NCBI RefSeq assembly: GCF_900292015.1
Contig: NZ_LR130759.1
Coordinates: 4,216,001-4,280,000 of the forward strand
Direction: 5' to 3'
DNA: 64,000 nt
Source: Mycobacterium basiliense
GTDB lineage: Bacteria > Actinomycetota > Actinomycetes > Mycobacteriales > Mycobacteriaceae
The notes under the pieces are model-generated. The model was not told the origin of the DNA. It made no database searches and saw only the letters and a program-made list of their open reading frames with translations. Every line of letters begins with the position of its first letter. Position 1 is the stretch's first letter. Position numbers and translations under genes: made by a program. This document shows positions 48,292 through 56,051 of this stretch, piece by piece.

Positions 48292-49776
48292 TCACGGGAT
48301 TCCGATGGCCATCGGCTCCATGTACTGATGCAGTCCGCCGATTCCGCCGCCCTCCCGGCCGAACCCGCTCAATTTGAAGCCACCGAACGGCGCGTCGCCC
48401 GGGCCCCGGCCGTTGACCGCGATCTGGCCGGTGCGAACGCGGCGGGCAACGGCCACAGCGCGATCCACGTCGGCCCCCCATACCGCACCGGAAAGCCCGT
48501 AGCGAGAGTTGTTCGCGATGGCCACCGCATCGTCGTCGCCTCGGTACCGAAGCACGCTCAACACCGGCCCGAACACTTCTTCTTGAGCGATAGCCGAGTC
48601 CGGGCCCACCTCGGTGAGAATCGTCGGCTCATAGTAGAAGCCGACCTCCAATTCGGCCGGAGGACCGCCGCCGGTCATCAACTTGGCCCCCTCCTCGAGT
48701 GCCCGCGCCACATGGCCCGCAACGCGGTCGCGCTGCTCGCCGCTGATCAGTGGCCCCATTTGCACGTCCGGATCCGTTGGGTCGCCGACCTTTACGCCGC
48801 GGGCCAACTCCACAAGCCGATCGACCACGTCGTCGTGCATCGAGTCGGGCAGAAGCAGCCGACTGTGCAAGATGCAGGCCTGTCCGGCGTGCAGTGAGCA
48901 GCAGTCGAATAACAGCCGCTGCAACATTTCATCGGTGACCTCGGTGTCCTCCAAGACGATGCTTGCCGATTTTCCGCCGCATTCCAGCAAGATGCGTTTC
49001 ATGGCTTTTCCCGCGGCGGACATGACGTCACAGCCGACGACCGAGCTGCCGGTGAAGCTGACCATGTCGATCCGCGGATCGGTGGTGAGCCGCTTGGCGG
49101 CCGCCAGACCCGACGGCGTGACGACGTTGACCACGCCCGCCGGAATGTCGGTGTGCTCATCGATGATCCGCGCCAATGCCAGGCCGGCAAGGGGCGTCAG
49201 TGGCGAGGGTTTGAGCACAACCGTATTGCCCGCGGCCAGCGCGTTGGTCACCTTCATGACATTGAGACAATGCGGAAAGTTCCAGGGCGTCAGGATCGAT
49301 ACCACTCCGTGAGGCTGGTGGCGCAGCAACGTCTTTCCCGGACCCACCCCGGCAATCGGCTCGTCGGCCAACCGCGCGGCAAGTTTTGCTGCGCGCATCG
49401 ACAGCTGGCCCGCCCGGTCGACCTGCATGGCGCGCTCATTGGCGATGCAGCCCCATTCACGCTGGGCGAGCGCGAAGAATTCGTCGTTGTACTTCAGCAA
49501 GGCGTCGCCGAGCTGATCAAGACAGCCCGCACGCTCCTGCTGCGTCATCTTGCCCCAGGGGCCGTCATCGAACGCGCGGCGGGCGGCGGCGATCGCTTCG
49601 CCGACCTGGCCGTTGCTCGCATCGGGCGCGGTGGCGATGGTCTGCTCAGTGGCCGGCGAGAAGTCGTCGTAGCGACCACCGTCGGGCTCGACCCACCGAC
49701 CATCGATATAGAGCCGGTGCGTATCAGCAATCCTGGGAAGTCCTGCCATCTGCGTCCTCACCCGAGCATCAGTCAT
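48292..49776 (-). CDS. NAD(P)-dependent aldehyde dehydrogenase
   Basis: The 494-residue ALDH-superfamily enzyme shows ILTPWNFPHCLNVMKVTNAL, the cofactor loop FTGSSVVGCDVMSAA, the general base in LLECGGKSASIVLED, and the catalytic cysteine in LFDCCSLHAGQACILHSRLL. It oxidises an aldehyde to its acid. It is divergent from the MaoC/DUF35/aldolase cluster across 280 bases, so it may take part in the same degradation route; the specific substrate cannot be told from sequence. Confidence 0.9.
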   Translation of the reverse strand: MTDARVRTQMAGLPRIADTHRLYIDGRWVEPDGGRYDDFSPATEQTIATAPDASNGQVGEAIAAARRAFDDGPWGKMTQQERAGCLDQLGDALLKYNDEFFALAQREWGCIANERAMQVDRAGQLSMRAAKLAARLADEPIAGVGPGKTLLRHQPHGVVSILTPWNFPHCLNVMKVTNALAAGNTVVLKPSPLTPLAGLALARIIDEHTDIPAGVVNVVTPSGLAAAKRLTTDPRIDMVSFTGSSVVGCDVMSAAGKAMKRILLECGGKSASIVLEDTEVTDEMLQRLLFDCCSLHAGQACILHSRLLLPDSMHDDVVDRLVELARGVKVGDPTDPDVQMGPLISGEQRDRVAGHVARALEEGAKLMTGGGPPAELEVGFYYEPTILTEVGPDSAIAQEEVFGPVLSVLRYRGDDDAVAIANNSRYGLSGAVWGADVDRAVAVARRVRTGQIAVNGRGPGDAPFGGFKLSGFGREGGGIGGLHQYMEPMAIGIP

Positions 49777-49825
49777 CTATTCTCCCGGTGTACACCCGCC
49801 GACCGTACCGGTCAATGACCGAGGA

Positions 49826-49848
49826 GTTGAATTTTATTCTGTTTCAAC
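49826..49848. promoter_or_regulatory. Palindrome in the divergent ALDH/MaoC promoter, candidate TetR operator
   Basis: GTTGAA (49826-49831) and TTCAAC (49843-49848) form an inverted repeat with an 11-base AT-rich spacer, in the 280-bp space between the aldehyde dehydrogenase and the MaoC gene. The cluster ends with a TetR gene that could bind here. Confidence 0.4.
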
Positions 49849-50056
49849 GGGTTGTATCCGTATTGACAGCGATATCCACCTAGAGGTAGACACAACGTGC
49901 AGGACAGAGTACGCCGATCTGTCGGATCTCGGGAGGCGCGCCGTGCATACCACCTGCCCACCGCACTTCACCGCGCCCCCCTAGCCCGGTGCAGCAGCCC
50001 AGGCATCCCACGACCGCTGTGCGGACGCCGGGAACAAGTCAGGAGGTTTTGCCCAA

Positions 50057-50599
50057 GTGACCGACTCGGAAATCCAAACCAATGTGCGTGCACTCGTCGG
50101 CCGGCCGACTGGCGGTACCGGAAAACCTTCGGTGGCACCAGATCCGGTCAATCAGCCAATGATTCGGCACTGGGCACATGCGCTCGACGACATGAATCCG
50201 GTCTACCTCGATCCGGAGTTTGCCACCGCATCCCGGTTCGGCGGTATCGTGTCACCGCCAGTCATGTTGCAGACCTGGACAATGCCGTCGCCGAAACTCG
50301 AGGGGATCGGCGAGCGCGGCGGGGCCCCTATCGAAATCACATCCAACCCAACGGCATTCCTCGATGAGGCAGGGTACACCAGCACGGTGGCGACGAATTC
50401 GGAGTTCGAGATCGAACGCTATCCTCGGCTAGGCGATGTCATCAGCGCGACGACGGTATACGAATCGGTGTCCGACGAGAAGGTGACTGCGCTGGGCACC
50501 GGCTTCTTCCTCACTTGGCTTACCACTTACACGGACCAGAACGGTGAAGTGCTGGGGCGACAGAGATTCCGGGTGCTGCGATTCAGGCCGAAACGCTGA
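50057..50599 (+). CDS. MaoC-type (R)-hydratase subunit, ChsH2 N-terminal-domain-like
   Basis: The 180-residue protein has the FAS1/MaoC hot-dog fold sequence MIRHWAHALDDMNPVYLDPE and RFGGIVSPPVMLQTWTMPSP, as in enoyl-CoA hydratase subunits acting on steroid side chains. It starts at GTG 50057, with AGGAGG 11 bases upstream. In M. tuberculosis ChsH2 (Rv3542c) a MaoC domain is fused to a DUF35 domain; here the DUF35 protein is a separate gene starting in the overlapping TGATG. It probably pairs with the second MaoC protein of the cluster. Confidence 0.85.
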   Translation: MTDSEIQTNVRALVGRPTGGTGKPSVAPDPVNQPMIRHWAHALDDMNPVYLDPEFATASRFGGIVSPPVMLQTWTMPSPKLEGIGERGGAPIEITSNPTAFLDEAGYTSTVATNSEFEIERYPRLGDVISATTVYESVSDEKVTALGTGFFLTWLTTYTDQNGEVLGRQRFRVLRFRPKR

Positions 50600-50997
50600 T
50601 GGTTACTCGGCTTGCCCCAGCGGTCAGCCCGGATACCGAATTCTTCTGGAATGGGCTGCGCGAGCACAAACTCCTGATCCAACGCTGCAGCGGCTGCGGC
50701 AGGCTGCGCAATCCGCCCCGCCCGATGTGCCCGCAGTGCCGCTCACTGGAATGGCAGACCATCGAATCGTCCGGCCTCGGCACGGTCTACAGTTACGTGA
50801 TTCCACACCAGCCGCGGTTTCCTTTTTTCGACTACCCATACATCGTGGCACTAATCGAATTGGCCGAAGGCGTGCGCTTGGTGTCCAACTTATGCAATAT
50901 CGACCCAGCGGACGTCACGGTCGGCATGCGGGTGGAGATCTTCTATCAAACCTTCGATAACGACCTTGTGCTGCACCAGTTCCGGCCAGCCAGGTGA
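50599..50997 (+). CDS. DUF35 zinc-ribbon/OB-fold acyl-CoA-associated protein (ChsH2 C-terminal-domain-like)
   Basis: The 132-residue protein has an N-terminal helix (FFWNGLREHKLLIQRCSGCG), a rubredoxin-like zinc ribbon CSGCGRLRNPPRPMCPQC with four cysteines, and an OB-fold with GTVYSYVIPHQPRFPFFDYP. DUF35 partners bind thiolase-fold enzymes; the ChsH2 DUF35 domain is known to be needed for binding and activity of the aldolase Ltp2. The start overlaps the previous stop (TGATG). It is expected to bridge the hydratase and the Ltp2-like protein. Confidence 0.87.
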   Translation: MVTRLAPAVSPDTEFFWNGLREHKLLIQRCSGCGRLRNPPRPMCPQCRSLEWQTIESSGLGTVYSYVIPHQPRFPFFDYPYIVALIELAEGVRLVSNLCNIDPADVTVGMRVEIFYQTFDNDLVLHQFRPAR

Positions 50998-51092
50998 GCC
51001 GCTATGGCTCACCTTCGCCGAGGCGCAAACGCACAGATCCGGACCCGAATCAACGCCCACCGCTGGCCACGCGGACAAGTGAAAGGACATCC

Positions 51093-51548
51093 ATGACAAC
51101 CACCAGGAGCCGCAACGCGACCTTGAAGTGGGACGACATATCGGTGGGTGATCACGCGGCCCCCCTGGAGATTCCCATCACCACAACGATGATCGTCGCC
51201 GGCGCGATCGCATCACGTGACTTCATGCCGGTGCACCACGACCGCGAATACGCCAAGAGGCAGGGCTCACCCAACCTGTTCATGAACATCTTGACCACCA
51301 ACGGCTATTGCGTGCGATTCCTCACCGACTGGGCCGGACCCGAGGCCATGGTCAAACGCTTGTCGATTCGCCTTGGCGTACCGTGCTTTCCGGACGATCC
51401 GTTGCGCTTCACCGGCAGCGTAACCGGCAAAGCCCCAGGCAGCGGCGGCGAGAACTTCGTCGAACTTGCCTTCCAGGGTGCCAATAGCCTGGGCAACCAT
51501 GTTTCGGGCATCGCAGTCCTCAGCCTGCTTGACCAGGCCGCAACATGA
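51093..51548 (+). CDS. MaoC-type hydratase subunit, ChsH1-like
   Basis: The 151-residue hot-dog-fold protein includes TTTMIVAGAIASRDFMPVHH-DREYA, with the D-x4-H hydratase motif (DFMPVHH), and LFMNILTTNGYCVRFLTDWA. It resembles ChsH1 (Rv3541c), the subunit carrying catalytic Asp and His in the steroid enoyl-CoA hydratase. The ATG at 51093 follows a GAAAGGA box; the frame extends upstream to 50994 without similarity. The stop overlaps the aldolase start (ATGA). Confidence 0.87.
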   Translation: MTTTRSRNATLKWDDISVGDHAAPLEIPITTTMIVAGAIASRDFMPVHHDREYAKRQGSPNLFMNILTTNGYCVRFLTDWAGPEAMVKRLSIRLGVPCFPDDPLRFTGSVTGKAPGSGGENFVELAFQGANSLGNHVSGIAVLSLLDQAAT

Positions 51549-52714
51549 GCGGCTCGCTGCCCGGCGCGGCGGCCATCGTGGGAATCGGTCAGACCGAGTT
51601 CTCCAAAGAATCGGGTCGTAGCGAGCTCCAACTAGCCTGTGAAGCAGTAAGTTCCGCACTCGATGACGCTGGCCTGGCACCCAGTGATGTCGACGGCATG
51701 GTGACGTTCACCATGGACGCCAGTGACGAGATCGACATCGCCCGAAATGTGGGCATTGGCGATCTGAGCTTCTTCAGCCGCGTCCATCACGGCGGCGGCG
51801 CTGCGGCCGGCACGGTCGTGCATGCGGCCATGGCCGTCGCCACCGGTGTCGCCGAGGTGGTGGTGTGCTGGCGCGCATTCAACGAACGGTCCGGGTTTCG
51901 GTTCGGCGGCAGCGGACGCACCAGCGCGGAGACCCCACTGTTTATGGCGCACTACGCGCCGTTTGGGTTGCTCACTCCCGCAGCATGGGTCGCGATGCAC
52001 GCGCAGCGGTACATGTCGACATACGGCGTCACCAACGAGGACTTCGGCCGAATCGCGGTAGTCGATCGCGCGCACGCGGCAACGAACCCTGACGCGTGGT
52101 TCTACCGGCGTCCGATCACTCTGGCAGACCACCAGAGTTCCCGCTGGATCATCGAACCCGTGCTGCGCCTGCTGGACTGTTGTCAGGAAAGCGATGGCGG
52201 CGTCGCGCTGGTTGTCACCACCGCCGAGCGGGCGCGTGACCTGCGGCAGCCGCCGGCGGTCATCACCGCGGCCGCCCAAGGTGCGGCCGCTGAAGGCGAG
52301 ATGATGACCAGCTACTACCGTCCGGAGATCACCGGACTGCCCGAGATGGGGGTGGTGGCGCAGCGACTGTGGCGCGATTCGGGACTCACACCCCAGGACA
52401 TCCAAACCGCGTTCATCTACGATCATTTCACGCCGTTCGTGTTCACCCAGCTCGAAGAACTCGGCTTCTGCGGGCGCGGCGAGGCGAAGGATTTCGCCAC
52501 CGTGGAGAACTTGTCACTGGGCGGGGCACTGCCGATCAACACCAACGGTGGCCTACTCGGCGAGGCATATATCCACGGCATGAACGGCATCACCGAAGGC
52601 GTGCGTCAAGTCCGCGGCACCTCCTACAATCAGGTCGACAACGTGGAACACGTGCTGGTCACGTCCGGCACCGGGGTTCCCACTAGCGGCTTGATTCTCG
52701 CGCCGGCCCGATGA
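51545..52714 (+). CDS. Thiolase-fold aldolase, Ltp2-like (lipid-transfer-protein family)
   Basis: The 389-residue protein starts MSGSLPGAAAIVGIGQTEFS and has the thiolase fold but not the thiolase nucleophile cysteine: the loop reads VHHGGGAAAGTVVHAAM. It keeps the Tyr of YDHFTPFVFTQLEELGF (near residue 292) and the Tyr of RGTSYNQVDNV, matching the aldolase Ltp2 (Rv3540c), which cleaves a 17-hydroxy C22 steroid CoA thioester to androstenedione and propionyl-CoA. It overlaps the ChsH1-like gene. The steroid substrate is inferred from the family. Confidence 0.88.
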   Translation: MSGSLPGAAAIVGIGQTEFSKESGRSELQLACEAVSSALDDAGLAPSDVDGMVTFTMDASDEIDIARNVGIGDLSFFSRVHHGGGAAAGTVVHAAMAVATGVAEVVVCWRAFNERSGFRFGGSGRTSAETPLFMAHYAPFGLLTPAAWVAMHAQRYMSTYGVTNEDFGRIAVVDRAHAATNPDAWFYRRPITLADHQSSRWIIEPVLRLLDCCQESDGGVALVVTTAERARDLRQPPAVITAAAQGAAAEGEMMTSYYRPEITGLPEMGVVAQRLWRDSGLTPQDIQTAFIYDHFTPFVFTQLEELGFCGRGEAKDFATVENLSLGGALPINTNGGLLGEAYIHGMNGITEGVRQVRGTSYNQVDNVEHVLVTSGTGVPTSGLILAPAR

Positions 52715-52721
52715 GCTCTCG

Positions 52722-53351
52722 ATGACCCAGGCTGGTACCGCCCCCCCGGCGACCGATACCCGTGACCTAATCGTCGACTCCGCATACCGATGTTTCCGCA
52801 AGCAGGGATTGCAGAAGACCACCATCGTCGACATCGCCAAGCTAGCCAACGTATCCCGCAGCACGATCTACGAGTACTTCAAGGACAAGGCGGCCATCTT
52901 CGAAGCCTGCGCCGAACATGCCTCCGAGCAGTTCTACCGCGAGATGTCCAAAGCGATGAGCCACGGCGCCTCGTTGGAGGAAAAGCTCTGCCACGCAGCG
53001 GTATTCGTGACGCAGGCGCGACGGGCCATCGCCTCGGCAGAGTACTTCGACGAAGACGCGATCAGCCTATTGTTGACCAAGGATTCTGCGGTGCGGCTCC
53101 GCGAAAGCGTCAACTTCTTCGCGCCTTACCTTTCCGCGGCCAAACTCACCGCCGAAGTGCGCAAAGACCTCGACGTCGATGCGGCCGGCGAATGGTTTGC
53201 CCGCATCCTGTTCTCGCTGTTCAGCACACCATCACCGATGCGGGACTTGGACGATCCCGAGGTTGTCACTGCGTTCGTCCGGGCGTTTGCGGTACAGGGC
53301 TTCGCCCCGGTACGCCCGCGACCTACCCGTACGGCATCGCGGGCACGTTGA
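52722..53351 (+). CDS. TetR-family regulator of the hydratase/aldolase cluster
   Basis: The 209-residue TetR protein has the HTH IVDSAYRCFRKQGLQKTTIV followed by DIAKLANVSRSTIYEYFKDK, then a helical ligand-binding domain (AEHASEQFYREMSKAM and later FARILFSLFSTPSP). The start is 8 bases after the aldolase stop, in the same operon. It most likely represses its own cluster in the absence of a CoA-thioester ligand, perhaps through the palindrome at 49826-49848; this is inference. Confidence 0.88.
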   Translation: MTQAGTAPPATDTRDLIVDSAYRCFRKQGLQKTTIVDIAKLANVSRSTIYEYFKDKAAIFEACAEHASEQFYREMSKAMSHGASLEEKLCHAAVFVTQARRAIASAEYFDEDAISLLLTKDSAVRLRESVNFFAPYLSAAKLTAEVRKDLDVDAAGEWFARILFSLFSTPSPMRDLDDPEVVTAFVRAFAVQGFAPVRPRPTRTASRAR

Positions 53352-53370
53352 CGGTGTTGGCGCGCGCCGC

Positions 53371-54336
53371 CTAGCCGCGTTGGGTCAGCGCTCGCAGGAA
53401 AAACCCTAGGTTGGCTGGGCGTTCAGCCAATCGCCGCATGAAATAGCCGTACCATTCGGTGCCGAACGGCACGTACACACGCACCTGATTTCCGGCAGCG
53501 ACGAGCGCCCGCTGCTCCTCGTCCCGGATACCGTACAACATCTGATACTCGAAATCGTCTGGCTTGCGTCCTGATTCGCGAGACATCTCGGCGACCGCGG
53601 CAATGATCGCCGGGTCGTGTGAAGCGACCATCGGATACCCCGAACCGGCCATCAGCACCGCAAGGCAGCGCACGAAGGAGTCGTTGACCTCAGCGACATC
53701 CCGATAGGCCACCGATGCCGGCTCGTCATATGCCCCCTTGCACAGCCGGACCCGGGCGCCGACGGCCGCCAGTTCCAGGCAGTCCGATCGGGTGCGACGC
53801 AAGTAGGCCTGCACAACGGTGCCCAACCATGGGAAATCCACCCGCAGGTCTCCGGAGATCGACAACGTCGAGTCGGTGGTGGTGTGGTCTTCGGCGTCCA
53901 CCGTCACCCACACACCGACCTGTTCGGCTCGCTCGCAAATGGTACGGGCATTGTCCAATGCGATCTTCTGGCCGTCGCGATCCAGCGCCTGCCCCAGCGC
54001 CGAGAGCTTGACCGACACTTCCAGCGGTCGCACACCATCATGTGCGGTGTCGGTGCGACGGCCCAGCGCATCAAGCAACTCGAGGTACGCCTGCACGGTG
54101 GCTGTCGCATCGTCGGCGTCGGTGACGTTCTCGCCAAGATAGTCGATGCTGACCTGGCGTCCCGAATCACGCAGTACGGCAACAACATCGAGCACACTCT
54201 CCAGCGTCTCTCCAGGCACGAACCGGCGCACAACTCGCCGGGTGATTGACGAGCGCTCGATGCTATGCCGCAGCCCATCGGACCGGCTGGCCGCGAGCAT
54301 GGCAGGACGCACCGTGTGCGCGAACAATCCAGACAT
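53371..54336 (-). CDS. pruB: Monofunctional proline dehydrogenase (PruB, Rv1188)
   Basis: The 321-residue FAD-dependent TIM-barrel enzyme oxidises proline to pyrroline-5-carboxylate. Family segments include VSIDYLGENVTDADDATATV, VSVKLSALGQALDRDG, ARVRLCKGAYDEP and the C-terminal VRVYVPFGTEWYGYFMRRLAERP with paired arginines that bind the substrate carboxylate. The ATG at 54336 overlaps the pruA stop (ATGA), so the two enzymes of proline catabolism are co-translated; the open frame to 54414 is rejected for that reason. Confidence 0.95.
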   Translation of the reverse strand: MSGLFAHTVRPAMLAASRSDGLRHSIERSSITRRVVRRFVPGETLESVLDVVAVLRDSGRQVSIDYLGENVTDADDATATVQAYLELLDALGRRTDTAHDGVRPLEVSVKLSALGQALDRDGQKIALDNARTICERAEQVGVWVTVDAEDHTTTDSTLSISGDLRVDFPWLGTVVQAYLRRTRSDCLELAAVGARVRLCKGAYDEPASVAYRDVAEVNDSFVRCLAVLMAGSGYPMVASHDPAIIAAVAEMSRESGRKPDDFEYQMLYGIRDEEQRALVAAGNQVRVYVPFGTEWYGYFMRRLAERPANLGFFLRALTQRG

Positions 54337-55967
54337 CAGTCGGCCGCCATGTGTGGGTAGGTGTAGTCGGTGGCCGGGACGAAGGTCTCCTTGATGCTGC
54401 GCGCGGAGAGCCAACGCACCATGTTCAGCACCGACCCGGCTTTGTCGTTGGTGCCCGACCCGCGCGAACCACCAAACGGCTGGCGCCCAACCACGGCTCC
54501 GGTTGGCTTGTCGTTGACGTAGAAGTTTCCGGCCGCAAACCGCAACCGCTGCTGGGCGGCCAACACGGCGTCGCGGTCGTCGGCGATCACGGCACCGGTC
54601 AGCGCGTAACGGGTCCCGGTGTCAATAAGATCCAGGACTCGCGCGTACTGGTCGTCGGGATAGACATGTACCGACAGCACCGGGCCGAAGTATTCGGTGG
54701 CGAAGGACTCATCCGTCGGATCGTCGGACAGCAGAACGGTTGGGCGCACGAAATACCCGACGCTATCGTCGTATTCGCCACCGACCGCGATCGTGACTCC
54801 CGCGGCGCCTTTCGCCCGCTCGATGGCGTCGACGTTCTTGATGAATGCGCGCCGATCGATTAGCGCCCCACCAAAGTTGGACAGGTCGGTGATGTCGCCA
54901 TATTTGAGCTCCGCGGCCATACCAAGGAAAGCGTCTCCCATGCGCTGCCACACCGAATGTGCGATGAAGGCCCGCGACACCGCCGAGCATTTCTGGCCCT
55001 GGTAGTCAAACGCGCCTCGAACCAACGCCGTAGCCAGCACATCGGGGCGTGCGGAGGCGTGCGCGACCACGAAATCCTTGCCGCCGGTCTCGCCGACCAG
55101 CCGCGGATAGCTCTGATAGCGGCCGATATTGGCACCGACCTGCTGCCATAGGTGCTGGAAGGTCGTTGTCGACCCGGTGAAATGAATGCCCGCCAGTCGC
55201 GGGTCGGCTAGCGCCACCTCCGAAACCGCAAATCCATCACCGGTGACCAGATTGATCACCCCGGGCGGCAATCCCGCGGCCTCGAGCAGTTGCATGGTCA
55301 GATACGCCGACAGCGTCTGGGTAATAGACGGCTTCCACACGACCGTATTTCCCATCAACGCCGGCGCACTAGGCAAGTTGGCGGCGATCGAGGTGAAGTT
55401 GAACGGTGTAACCGCATAGATGAAACCGTCCAGCGGCCGGTAGTCGGTCCGGTTCCACTCGCCGGGGCCGCTGATCGGCTGCTGCGCCAGAATCTGCCGG
55501 GCGAACGCGGCATTGAACCGCCAGAAGTCGATCAGCTCGCACACCGCGTCGATCTCCGCCTGGTAGGCGGACTTCGACTGGCCCAGCATTGTCGCCGCGG
55601 CAATCTTTTCCCGCCATGGCCCCGCCAGCAGCTCTGCCGCCCGCAGGAATACCGCGGCTCGCTCATCGAAAGGCATCGCCGCCCACGAACTCCTGGCGGT
55701 CATGGCGGCTTCGACCGCAGCGGTGGCCTCAGCCGGTCCGGCGTTGGTCAAGGTGCCCAGCGTCGCGGCGTGGCGGTGCGGTTGCACCACATCGATCGGC
55801 TCTCCGGCGCCCATCCGGTGGCTACCGCCGATCACGTGCGGGAGATCGATCGGGTGCTCGGTCAGCGTGGCCAGTTCGGCCCGCAAGCGCATGCGTTCGC
55901 CGGAGCCCGGCGCATAGTTGTGGACTGGCTCATTGGCCGGAACCGGTACCTGGGTTATCGCGTCCAT
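54336..55967 (-). CDS. pruA: 1-Pyrroline-5-carboxylate dehydrogenase (PruA/RocA, Rv1187)
   Basis: The 543-residue ALDH-family enzyme oxidises glutamate semialdehyde to glutamate. Motifs: AVTPFNFTSIAANLPSAPAL, FTGSTTTFQHLWQQ, the base glutamate in LVGETGGKDFVVAH and catalytic Cys in FDYQGQKCSAVSRAF. The start MDAITQVPVPANEP at 55967 gives the M. tuberculosis length; the frame opening at 56018 is rejected. Its gene precedes pruB and is divergent from the regulator pruC across 84 bases. Confidence 0.95.
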   Translation of the reverse strand: MDAITQVPVPANEPVHNYAPGSGERMRLRAELATLTEHPIDLPHVIGGSHRMGAGEPIDVVQPHRHAATLGTLTNAGPAEATAAVEAAMTARSSWAAMPFDERAAVFLRAAELLAGPWREKIAAATMLGQSKSAYQAEIDAVCELIDFWRFNAAFARQILAQQPISGPGEWNRTDYRPLDGFIYAVTPFNFTSIAANLPSAPALMGNTVVWKPSITQTLSAYLTMQLLEAAGLPPGVINLVTGDGFAVSEVALADPRLAGIHFTGSTTTFQHLWQQVGANIGRYQSYPRLVGETGGKDFVVAHASARPDVLATALVRGAFDYQGQKCSAVSRAFIAHSVWQRMGDAFLGMAAELKYGDITDLSNFGGALIDRRAFIKNVDAIERAKGAAGVTIAVGGEYDDSVGYFVRPTVLLSDDPTDESFATEYFGPVLSVHVYPDDQYARVLDLIDTGTRYALTGAVIADDRDAVLAAQQRLRFAAGNFYVNDKPTGAVVGRQPFGGSRGSGTNDKAGSVLNMVRWLSARSIKETFVPATDYTYPHMAAD

Positions 55968-56051
55968 GCCTGCCAGGATCCCCGCCAAGGGGCACGAATT
56001 GATTGGCTGATCAGACAAGAACTGTCTCGCGTGCTAGTACTATCGGACAAT

